26,066 nucleotides of DNA. Source: CAZTZL01 sp964537715 (GTDB lineage: Bacteria; Zhuqueibacterota; QNDG01; DSAB01). Positions within the stretch are counted from its first letter, which is position 1. Each line of letters begins with the position of its first letter. Below, piece after piece: positions 15,225 through 22,913 of this stretch. Made by a program: the position numbers and the translations under genes. Under the pieces are notes generated by a model. It worked only from the letters and a program-made list of their open reading frames with translations. It ran no database searches and was not told the DNA's origin. The stretch spans positions 1 to 26,066 of the forward strand of contig CAZIAH010000056.1 of NCBI GenBank assembly GCA_964537715.1. The letters run 5' to 3'.

Positions 15225-18200
15225 TTGAATTTTAACTGATATTTTAAATCGAGCCCCGACTGCCCTTTCTGATCTGTCTCTCCTTCGAGAGAAAGATGAT
15301 CGGACAGCTTATAATCCAGTCGAATATTTTGTTCGTTGGCATCTCCAGCCGTTGCGGTATAGGAAATTTCCATACGATTGTTCAATTTTTTCGAAGCCAA
15401 CAATTGCGGGCCCCATGTTTTGCCGAAACGAAACAAATTGCCCTCGATGGTCATTTCGTCCAAACCTAACAAGCCACCCATTTTTTTGGTCACATAACCG
15501 GAAATTTGTTGGCCGGAAAGTTCGGAAGCCCTTTCCCTGAGTATGCTGCTTAGAGTCATCGCCTTTCCATTCTCATATCTACCCATGATCTGATCCTGGG
15601 TGGCACCCACGGTCAGAAGAGCGATAATGTCCGACCTCTCGAGAGGCGGATCAGAGGTTAATTCAACGATGGCTTCATCCAGTGGGCCTTTTATTTTAAG
15701 CCACACCGTGTAGGGAATGTGGGATCGTGTCTGATAGCTCTTGATATTGGACGAAGCACTCAACTCCACAACAGGATTGATCCGGTTCGGATCGACAAAA
15801 TCCAGTGTCCCGTTTTCTATTTTAAATTTCCTGTCCAAATACAAGATATAACCTTCTTTGGCGGAAAGGCGTCCGCTCAGGATCGGCTGGGCCATTGATC
15901 CCGTCAGTACCAGCTCCGAATGAAGTCTCAGACGGGCAAGGTTGTTATCAATCCAGATTTTATCACTTTCCAGCAGCCGGACATTGAAATGGACTCTGGA
16001 AGAAAAAGCAGGAATGTCACGAATCGGTTTCGATTTCTTTTCGATAGCAGCCAACAATGCTTTTGGTTGAATGGATTTTATCAGTCGCGTTTCGCCCAGA
16101 ACAATATCTCCGGACAGATAATACTCGTTATTCTTTTTTTCGGTTTGAATCATTGCGGAATCAACCGTCGCTATAAATTCTCCGGCACGTTTCATTTTAA
16201 CAGCTTTCACAGAAGTAGAAATGTGGATGTTCTCGATGTCTTTCTTTGAATAAACGGCGGCCCCTCTGGATGAAATGAATCCCTGCCCGGCCGAGAGAGA
16301 AAGTGTGTCTAATGTGATCTGTTTATCATGCAGGGTCAGTCGAGCCTGTCCCCGGTTAAAAGAAAGATCGGAATCTGGAATTTTAAAAGCACAACTTTCT
16401 ATACAGACGAAACCATTCAATTGAGGATCTGCTTGCAGGCCCTGCAAATCGACCTGGGCCTGAATGGAGCCCTGAAGATTTTCTAAATCCGGCAGCATCG
16501 GTTGAAACAGTGCAAGATTCAGGTTGTCCATTCTAGAACGGATATGGACGGAATCTGAGGTCAGTGTACCTTGAATTGCCAGGGCTTCCTGATTCGAAAC
16601 GAAAAGCCGCATGCGAATATCGGAAGTTTTCAATTCCCGTGTCTGGATATTTCCCTCAAACCGGAACGGAATCTGCTGGATGATCCCACTGACCGGAACC
16701 ATCTCAAGAAGCGAATCTTTCAAAACGATATCGGCAGAGATGGACTGAATGGAAGGCGCATCAGATGAAAGCCGAAGCTCTCCTCCGGTGATATGGATCG
16801 AGCCCCTGAGAAGCGGATTCCTGACGCTTCCCTTCCATCTGAGATTGTGATGCATCAGACCGGACACGCGCATTCCGTGCGGAAGTAGCGGATTGAAAAT
16901 GCTTAAATCCGTATTCGAACCTTTCGTGCTTCCCCACGTTGCGGATTCTCCGTCAATTGTCCATTTCCCTTCGCCGGTTTTCGTCAGGCATAGAGTCCCA
17001 TTCAACCGGGTAGACTCTCTGTCTTTAAATAATGTCAGATACTTTATTGAGAAGCATGCATTATCCATTCCGGCCAAACAAAAAACGGAATCGATCTTGC
17101 TTTCCCGGTAATTCATATCACGAATCGATAATTTTAATCGAACGGATGGACGGTCCAACGATCCCGACATCTCCGAATGAAACTGCAGTTGTCCGGCAAT
17201 CTCCTTCGGAGAAGAAAGCAGCATCGCAGCGGATTTCAGATCGATTCGTTCTCCCGTTGTTTCTATTCCCATATTCGATTCATCAGCAATGTTAAATCTG
17301 ATCCTCAGAATATTGGAGTGATCCTCTCGAACCTGTTCCGACGGAACAGAACGATCCGTATAAAATGATTTTTTCAAAAGATGTACAAGAAGCTGTCCCT
17401 TGGAAGTATGCAGGGAATATCCTCCGGAGATATCAAGAAGAAGCGAATCGCGAACCAGTTCGAACCGGGTCAATTCCGCACGATGATCGGACAATCTCAA
17501 TACAACATTTCCCGTATCGAACCGGACTGCCTGATAAGAGGGTTCTGCAAGCATAATGAACAGATCGATCTCCGGATTACTAAGAGACCCCTTCGCCTGT
17601 CCCCGATAACTCAACCCGCCTTTCATACTCTTTAAAAGGGGAAAAAACTGCAATGAATCAAGGGATTCCAATTCCCCTGCAAATTGACATGTTTTTACGA
17701 TCATTTCATTGTCTCTGAGCTGTATCTGTCCGGCACAGGTATCCAAGGGAAAGTTATGAAAAAGTATTTTCCCCGCATGGAAATCCGCCGAAATCATGGG
17801 CGACTTCAACGTCCCTCCTAAAATTCCGCGTACCGAGATTTCTCCCTGTAACTCGGGGAGATTGAATGCCTCCGAAAAAATCTGAAGCCGGGGGAGTCGA
17901 ATTTGAAAGCGTCCATCCATCTTTTCGTTGATGAATTTCGTTTCGGCAAAAACCACTGCATCCGGATGATCAAGGGACAGCACAGCACTGCCGTTCTGCA
18001 GTTGAAATCGCGTCTTCATATCGGGAATCGACCGTGTGCGACATTTGATTTGCCGTATTTCAAGATCCGCACCGACATTCCATTTCATCGGAGTGAGGGC
18101 TGTGGCGGATGCCAATACACTCGCATCGACCTTTCCTTCATAAAGCGAATCCGGTTGTCCAGCTATTTTCATGAATTGATTGAGATCGATCTCTGCGGCT

Positions 18201-19279
18201 TTGAATCGGAGTTTGTTGATGCGGTTTGTCCCTGAAATGAATTCCCCTTCCCCGCTGATTCGGCCTCCTAAAAGTCTGGACTGAAAATTGTTCAGTGTAA
18301 GAATCCCGTCCTGCCATCCGATCTGAATACTGCAATCACAAATCTCATTGTCGCCTGCTTTTAACAGAGGAACATCGATACCGGTTTGAATGATCGGATC
18401 ATCAAGAGAACCTCCAAGATCAACGGCTACTTCCACCACACCATCCATCGGCAACAACTGTTTTGGAAAATGTAAAAACAGAGAATCGGGAAGAAATCCT
18501 GGATCGCCTCTGATTTGAAATTGACCCCGAAGCGAATCGCTTGAATCGGTACGGGTTAGTTCGACAGAGCCTGTAACGGTCTGTCCCGAAAGTGTGGTTT
18601 GTATTGAGTTAAAACGGATTTGTTTACTGTTCAACGAACCCGATAGAGCTATCCGATTCCCGGTCAAACAGACACCTTTCCAGTTTACTGCAATGGCATC
18701 CGATGACAACAAAAATCCGTACGCGTTTTCTCCCTCATTCTGAACAGCGATGATAAGATTTTTCAACGAACCATCCAGAGGAATCAATTTGTCCAGATAT
18801 CGAATCGATGAATTTGCGACATCGATACAGTTCAGCTTCAGACGGTTTCCCTTCTGAAAATGCGATCTCTTTTTGAATATGCCGACATGGGGTAGAAACA
18901 ATGTCCCTGAACTGTCGTGCAGAAGATCAACATGCATCCCTTGAATATCAATGGACTGAACAACAATTCTGCCACGAAAAAGATCGGAAAAAGAAAAGTC
19001 AATCTTTGCAGATTCGATGTTGAGAAAGGGATTGTTTTGATCCACAGAAGGAACGATGCGGATGTCCCTGAAATGGAGACTACTTAGAAGTCTGACAGAT
19101 AAACCACCGACTGTAACTTTCGAATTATCAATGTTCCGGTTGAGAAAAATCTCGAACCGGGTTTTTAATAAATAATCAACCGGTTTGAATATGACCAAAC
19201 CAAGGATAAAAATAGCAACAAAGCTTAATAATAACCATCTCAGGTCATTTTTTTTTTGACCTTCGTTTGAAATCTTCAT
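15221..19279 (-). CDS. tamB: Translocation and assembly module subunit TamB (DUF490)
   Basis: TamB spans the periplasm from an inner-membrane anchor to TamA. From the ATG at 19279 it has 1352 residues: a cytoplasmic stub, one membrane helix (~15-33), an AsmA-like start, a very long beta-rich middle typical of the hydrophobic-groove 'bridge-like' lipid transfer proteins, and a C-terminal DUF490 domain (~970-1352). The DUF490 domain includes GTLDFVDPNRINPVVEL, PPLERSDIIALLT and a final strand ending LDLKYQLKFK. The ATG overlaps the marC stop as ATGA. A GTG at 19300 is in frame, but its upstream GGAG overlaps the start itself, so I prefer the ATG. The stop overlaps the tamA start by four bases. 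The length suits the family (~1250-1500). Confidence 0.92.
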   Translation of the reverse strand: MKISNEGQKKNDLRWLLLSFVAIFILGLVIFKPVDYLLKTRFEIFLNRNIDNSKVTVGGLSVRLLSSLHFRDIRIVPSVDQNNPFLNIESAKIDFSFSDLFRGRIVVQSIDIQGMHVDLLHDSSGTLFLPHVGIFKKRSHFQKGNRLKLNCIDVANSSIRYLDKLIPLDGSLKNLIIAVQNEGENAYGFLLSSDAIAVNWKGVCLTGNRIALSGSLNSKQIRFNSIQTTLSGQTVTGSVELTRTDSSDSLRGQFQIRGDPGFLPDSLFLHFPKQLLPMDGVVEVAVDLGGSLDDPIIQTGIDVPLLKAGDNEICDCSIQIGWQDGILTLNNFQSRLLGGRISGEGEFISGTNRINKLRFKAAEIDLNQFMKIAGQPDSLYEGKVDASVLASATALTPMKWNVGADLEIRQIKCRTRSIPDMKTRFQLQNGSAVLSLDHPDAVVFAETKFINEKMDGRFQIRLPRLQIFSEAFNLPELQGEISVRGILGGTLKSPMISADFHAGKILFHNFPLDTCAGQIQLRDNEMIVKTCQFAGELESLDSLQFFPLLKSMKGGLSYRGQAKGSLSNPEIDLFIMLAEPSYQAVRFDTGNVVLRLSDHRAELTRFELVRDSLLLDISGGYSLHTSKGQLLVHLLKKSFYTDRSVPSEQVREDHSNILRIRFNIADESNMGIETTGERIDLKSAAMLLSSPKEIAGQLQFHSEMSGSLDRPSVRLKLSIRDMNYRESKIDSVFCLAGMDNACFSIKYLTLFKDRESTRLNGTLCLTKTGEGKWTIDGESATWGSTKGSNTDLSIFNPLLPHGMRVSGLMHHNLRWKGSVRNPLLRGSIHITGGELRLSSDAPSIQSISADIVLKDSLLEMVPVSGIIQQIPFRFEGNIQTRELKTSDIRMRLFVSNQEALAIQGTLTSDSVHIRSRMDNLNLALFQPMLPDLENLQGSIQAQVDLQGLQADPQLNGFVCIESCAFKIPDSDLSFNRGQARLTLHDKQITLDTLSLSAGQGFISSRGAAVYSKKDIENIHISTSVKAVKMKRAGEFIATVDSAMIQTEKKNNEYYLSGDIVLGETRLIKSIQPKALLAAIEKKSKPIRDIPAFSSRVHFNVRLLESDKIWIDNNLARLRLHSELVLTGSMAQPILSGRLSAKEGYILYLDRKFKIENGTLDFVDPNRINPVVELSASSNIKSYQTRSHIPYTVWLKIKGPLDEAIVELTSDPPLERSDIIALLTVGATQDQIMGRYENGKAMTLSSILRERASELSGQQISGYVTKKMGGLLGLDEMTIEGNLFRFGKTWGPQLLASKKLNNRMEISYTATAGDANEQNIRLDYKLSDHLSLEGETDQKGQSGLDLKYQLKFK

Positions 19280-19884
19280 GATCCAATTTCGTGAATCCAC
19301 TCCTGAATACCCGTCAGGATCATCTGAACCGCCACTGCCGTTACAATCAGTCCGGTGATGCGAACAAGCGGCCCCGTGATATTGATTCTTTCCAAAATAT
19401 CCCCGATCTGTTTTGCGGCGATCATGACCAAGAAATTGACAAAAAGAGCCAAACTGATACAGAGCAACGTTTCGGAATATCCGTTCAAAGAGGCAAAAGA
19501 AATGGCAGCCGTTATGGTGCCTGGACCGGCGATCAGAGGAGCAGCCAGCGGAACCACGGAGATGTCAAGAACTCGCTGCATATCCGTCTCTTCAAAAAAT
19601 TTACCCTTCCGGACAGCCGTCAATCCGACAATAAACAAAATGAATCCGCCGGCGACTTTCAATGAATAAATTTGAATGTGAAAGACAGAACTCAATATAA
19701 AATGGCCTGCAACTGAAAGTACCGCTAAAATTCCCAACGCCACAAGTGTGGATCGAAGACCAATGCCAAACAACTGTTTTTGTGAGTAAGGCGGATCCAT
19801 CGTCGATAATAAAAACACTTTGCTGATCGGATTGATCAAAGCAAGAAAATAGAGCGAACTTTTTATAACAGAAGTAATTTCCAT
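19276..19884 (-). CDS. MarC-family integral membrane protein
   Basis: The 202 residues show six hydrophobic segments and the MarC family patterns: LINPISKVFLL near the start, KVAGGFILFIVGL in the middle, PLAAPLIAGPGTITAAI (~110-126), and ITGLIVTAVAVQMILTGI near the end. The function is unsettled; the family was once linked to multiple antibiotic resistance, but later work did not support that. The ATG has GAGGG about 8 bases upstream. It follows the DHH gene by 32 bases and overlaps tamB by four bases (ATGA), so it is very likely co-translated with tamB. Linkage to an envelope assembly gene may or may not be meaningful. Confidence 0.92.
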   Translation of the reverse strand: MEITSVIKSSLYFLALINPISKVFLLSTMDPPYSQKQLFGIGLRSTLVALGILAVLSVAGHFILSSVFHIQIYSLKVAGGFILFIVGLTAVRKGKFFEETDMQRVLDISVVPLAAPLIAGPGTITAAISFASLNGYSETLLCISLALFVNFLVMIAAKQIGDILERINITGPLVRITGLIVTAVAVQMILTGIQEWIHEIGS

Positions 19885-19916
19885 GATGAATCCCTCGAAA
19901 GTATACTTGTAATCGA

Positions 19917-20948
19917 TTACTGGATTTCGACCATCTTTTTCCAGTTGGCTTCGTCATACCCGAACAGACGTGCAAAATCCTGGGATAATCTGTTTTGGAC
20001 CTGATCGAGTTCGTCCTTGGATGACGAAGTCAATTTCAGTTTTCCTCCGGCAAACAAATCATGGCCGCCCGCATCTTTCGAACTTTTCACAAGTTTTTGA
20101 ATAATCACGCCTGCACGGGCTTTCCGGTTCGAAGAACGCAGCGAAAGAATAAGGTTATGATGATATCTCCCGGTACAGAGACACCACCCGATTCCTTTGT
20201 GTTTTAGCATCATATCTGCAATTTCCCCGACAATATCAGGATAGGGAATATCCTCCAGATGAATACACATGAGATGGCGGAAGACAATCGCCTGTTTGAT
20301 CGCTTCATAAATGAACAGAAAGTAAGACCGCGGAAGCTTTGGATGCGTGATTCTTGCCAATTTGCGGACATTCGATTTAGGGTAAACGGACAAATACGCA
20401 GCAATGTCATATTTGCTGGTTTCCCTGCCCAGCTCCTGTGTTTCAGAACGAATTCCATAGGCGATGGCAGCTGCCAGATCTGCGGGAGGTATCAGATCGA
20501 AGTGTTCCAGACACTGATAAATGAGAGTGGATGTCGCGCCAACTTCCGGTTCGATCAACACAAAATCCGTTTTCAATCCTCTTTTTCTGGGATGGTGATC
20601 AAATACAATATGACATTTGATTTTTGAGGGAAGAGAATGATTGCCTGAAAAGGGCTGTGTATCCACCATCGCGACACAATCATACTCTGAAAAACGAATT
20701 CTGCCCATTCTGTGAAGATGGATTTTCAACTCCCTTACCATGGCGCGGTTTTCAGCCCTTCCGATAAATCCTCCGTAGACGAGCCTGCTATCGATTTGAT
20801 AAACACTTTTTACCAAAAATTGCAGTGCCCATGCACTGGCGATCGCATCTGGATCAGGATTATCATGTAGAACGATGAGTAATTTCTTTTTACCTGTTAA
20901 AGTCCGATCCAGTGTTTGACAAATGACATTTTCATTCTTTGCCATCAT
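19917..20948 (-). CDS. DHH/DHHA1 phosphoesterase (NrnA/RecJ-like)
   Basis: This is a DHH-superfamily phosphoesterase with the motifs HDNPDPDAIAS (motif I, metal ligands), VDTQP (motif II), FDHHP (motif III, the DHH triad) and GIRSET. A C-terminal DHHA1 domain holds a GGHDLFAGG glycine motif. Members degrade nanoRNA, pAp or cyclic dinucleotides, or act as single-strand exonucleases. The short two-domain form without an OB fold is more like NrnA than RecJ, but substrate choice cannot be read from sequence. It is about 343 residues from the ATG at 20948, which has AGGA 7 bases upstream; a TTG at 20966 in frame lacks a ribosome binding site. It is the promoter-proximal gene of the minus-strand run, 32 bases before marC. 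The FAGG in place of the usual AAG is a mild variation. Confidence 0.88.
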   Translation of the reverse strand: MMAKNENVICQTLDRTLTGKKKLLIVLHDNPDPDAIASAWALQFLVKSVYQIDSRLVYGGFIGRAENRAMVRELKIHLHRMGRIRFSEYDCVAMVDTQPFSGNHSLPSKIKCHIVFDHHPRKRGLKTDFVLIEPEVGATSTLIYQCLEHFDLIPPADLAAAIAYGIRSETQELGRETSKYDIAAYLSVYPKSNVRKLARITHPKLPRSYFLFIYEAIKQAIVFRHLMCIHLEDIPYPDIVGEIADMMLKHKGIGWCLCTGRYHHNLILSLRSSNRKARAGVIIQKLVKSSKDAGGHDLFAGGKLKLTSSSKDELDQVQNRLSQDFARLFGYDEANWKKMVEIQ

Positions 20949-21000
20949 CGAATCATCCTGTGACAATATCTATAATTTTTTTATTGATTCATTTCAAAAA

Positions 21001-21030
21001 ATAAAATGCCGTTTTATGCAATCCGATTGC
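21001..21030 (-). promoter_or_regulatory. Two adjacent inverted repeats in the leader of the minus-strand cluster
   Basis: Within the ~130-base leader before the DHH gene are two adjoining inverted repeats: a 13-base near-palindrome GCAATCCGATTGC (21018-21030) and ATAAAA-TGCCG-TTTTAT (21001-21017). On the minus strand the second is followed by a short T run. They could be an operator or a weak attenuator. The A/T stem is poor for a real terminator, so this is tentative. Confidence 0.3.
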
Positions 21031-21082
21031 GGATCCACTCCATTTCTGCTCTTGTCATATTCCATCAATCAGGCCGATTATA

Positions 21083-21111
21083 ATTATACTTTAAAACCAG
21101 ACACAATGCAA
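21083..21111 (-). promoter_or_regulatory. Sigma-70-type promoter for the minus-strand gene cluster
   Basis: On the minus strand, TTGCAT (21111-21106) is followed by 17 bases and a perfect TATAAT (21088-21083). Transcription would start near 21076, giving a leader of about 130 bases before the DHH gene's ATG at 20948. It is the best promoter-like sequence for the whole run. Confidence 0.65.
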
Positions 21112-21124
21112 GGAAAAATTTTAC

Positions 21125-21152
21125 TTGACATATTCATGATTTTTCTTAAAAT
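21125..21152 (+). promoter_or_regulatory. Sigma-70-type promoter for the acyl synthetase gene
   Basis: A perfect TTGACA (21125-21130) is followed by 16 bases and TAAAAT (21147-21152). Transcription would start near 21159, about 60 bases before the ATG. It is divergent from the promoter at 21083-21111, with only 13 bases between the two -35 boxes. Confidence 0.65.
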
Positions 21153-21220
21153 ACATTACTGGCACACCTCTTTACATATACAATCCGCATAATCGTTCAA
21201 ATTGCAGGGAGGCACAGATT

Positions 21221-22738
21221 ATGATATTGCATCATGCGTTTGTCAAAATAGCTAAAAAATATGAAAAAAAGATAGCGATCATCGACAAAACAACGAATAC
21301 AAAAGTGCCCTACGCCAGGGCTTTGATCGCATCGCTCATTCTGGCAAAAAAGTTTAAAAAATATGAAGACAAATATATCGGTGTCATGATTCCTACTTCA
21401 GCCGGCTGTTTCCTGACAATCCTGGGAATTTTAATGGCGGGAAAGGTACCGACAATGATCAACTATTCCACCGGCGCGGCTGAGAACTGTGAATATGCAC
21501 AAAACAAAGTAGGATTCAAAACCATTCTCACTTCGAGGGCCCTTCTAGAAAAGATCAATTGCCGAATGGTGGATGGTATGATTTGCCTGGAAGACATCAT
21601 GAAGCAAATCTCTATAGGGAATAAACTTTTCGCTGCTTTAAAATCAAAACTGTCCGTAAAATCGATCTGTAATTCATTTCCGAAAACGGATATCGATGAC
21701 GACGTGGTAATCCTGTTTACGAGCGGTAGTGAAAAGGAGCCGAAAGCGGTTCAGTTGACGCATCGCAACATCGGTTCCAATGTAATGAATTCAGCGGAAC
21801 ATTTCCAGCTGACGAGTGAAGATGTAATCATGGGGATCCTACCGGCATTCCACTCCTTCGGCCAAACCGTGAATTGCTGGCTGCCGCTTCTCCTTGGAAT
21901 GACAGTGATCACGTATGCAAATCCTCTCGACTACAAAACCATCCCTACACTGATTCGGGAAAACAAAGCAACGATGATTGCAGCCACCCCGATATTTTTC
22001 GGCGGTTATCTGAAAGAATCCAATCCGGGTGATTTCAAATCTCTTCGGATTCTTGTAGCTGGAGCGGACAAATGCCCGGATTGGCTCCGCGAAGGTTACA
22101 TGAAAAAACACGGCCTCGTGCTTCTTGAGGGATATGGTGTCACGGAAACCAGTCCAGTCGTTTCTGCCAACACGCCTGGTACCAACCGTCCGGGCAGCAT
22201 CGGCAAAGTCATCCCCAATGTCAAGGTAAAAATCACGGATGTGGAAACCGGAAAAGACCTTCCTGCCGGCAGTGAAGGCAAAATACTCGTTAAGGGAGAT
22301 CTGGTTATGAAAGGTTACTTCGACGATGTCGAGGAAACCCTGCTTCACATCAAAGACGGCTGGTACGACACCGGCGATATGGGCATGATGGACAAAGACG
22401 GTTTTCTCTGGCACAGAGGCAGGCTCAAGCGTTTTGTTAAAATTGGGGGAGAGATGATTTCCCTGGTCAGAACCGAAAGCGTTCTAGAAGATATTTTACC
22501 GGACGGCGTGAGCTGTTGTATCGCGGAAGTGCCGGATCCTAAAAAAGGTGCGCGTCTCGTTGCAGCCGTAACCCAGAATGTGGATGAAAAAGAGATGATC
22601 AAGCAAATGTCGCAAAAATTGCCTTCGATTGCCATCCCAAGTCAATTTATCGTATTCGACGAACTGCCCAAAATGGGAAGTGGAAAGGTGGATTTCAGAA
22701 CCATTACCGATATGGTGAGAAAGAAATTGAGCAAATAA
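21221..22738 (+). CDS. AMP-binding acyl-ACP/acyl-CoA synthetase, Aas C-terminal type
   Basis: This is an adenylate-forming enzyme of 505 residues that activates a fatty acid with ATP. The P-loop motif is FTSGSEKEPK (166-175), with GYGVTETS (304-311), YDTGD (382-386), the hinge RGRLKRFVKIGGEMISL (399-415), and the C-terminal catalytic lysine in GSGKVD (~489). The KIGGEMISL stretch and MGSGKVDF ending resemble the acyl-ACP synthetase half of E. coli Aas, which recycles fatty acids into phospholipids. The acyltransferase half is absent, so this is a stand-alone ligase. GGGAGG lies about 9 bases before the ATG. It is a single-gene unit with its own promoter and a terminator 28 bases after the stop. 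A role in fatty acid salvage is inferred; acyl-CoA rather than acyl-ACP as product remains possible. Confidence 0.87.
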   Translation: MILHHAFVKIAKKYEKKIAIIDKTTNTKVPYARALIASLILAKKFKKYEDKYIGVMIPTSAGCFLTILGILMAGKVPTMINYSTGAAENCEYAQNKVGFKTILTSRALLEKINCRMVDGMICLEDIMKQISIGNKLFAALKSKLSVKSICNSFPKTDIDDDVVILFTSGSEKEPKAVQLTHRNIGSNVMNSAEHFQLTSEDVIMGILPAFHSFGQTVNCWLPLLLGMTVITYANPLDYKTIPTLIRENKATMIAATPIFFGGYLKESNPGDFKSLRILVAGADKCPDWLREGYMKKHGLVLLEGYGVTETSPVVSANTPGTNRPGSIGKVIPNVKVKITDVETGKDLPAGSEGKILVKGDLVMKGYFDDVEETLLHIKDGWYDTGDMGMMDKDGFLWHRGRLKRFVKIGGEMISLVRTESVLEDILPDGVSCCIAEVPDPKKGARLVAAVTQNVDEKEMIKQMSQKLPSIAIPSQFIVFDELPKMGSGKVDFRTITDMVRKKLSK

Positions 22739-22765
22739 AACTGATGGAAACAATGGATTTTTCAC

Positions 22766-22799
22766 ATGGCTTCTGATTTATATCAGAAGCCATTTTTTA
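22766..22799 (+). terminator. Rho-independent terminator after the acyl synthetase gene
   Basis: A perfect 12-base stem (ATGGCTTCTGAT at 22766-22777 with ATCAGAAGCCAT at 22782-22793) with a 4-base loop is followed by a T-rich run. It starts 28 bases after the stop codon, so the gene is probably transcribed alone. Confidence 0.9.
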
Positions 22800-22830
22800 T
22801 TTGTTTATGACAAAAAATTTTATATCTTTT
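22800..22830 (+). promoter_or_regulatory. Candidate promoter for the lamin-tail protein gene
   Basis: TTGTTT (22801-22806), 16 bases, then TATCTT (22823-22828) fits a weak sigma-70 promoter. The same stretch also fits the Bacteroidota pattern TTTG-N19-TAnnTTTG (TTTG at 22800-22803, TATCTTTT at 22823-22830, one mismatch). A start near 22835 would leave a leader of about 80 bases. Confidence 0.4.
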
Positions 22831-22913
22831 ATTGATACAGATTCATTACGCATCTCAGGCATTGCTTCCAGTTGTCCGATTATTTTCAACCCGTTTTTCA
22901 CAAGGACATTTTC

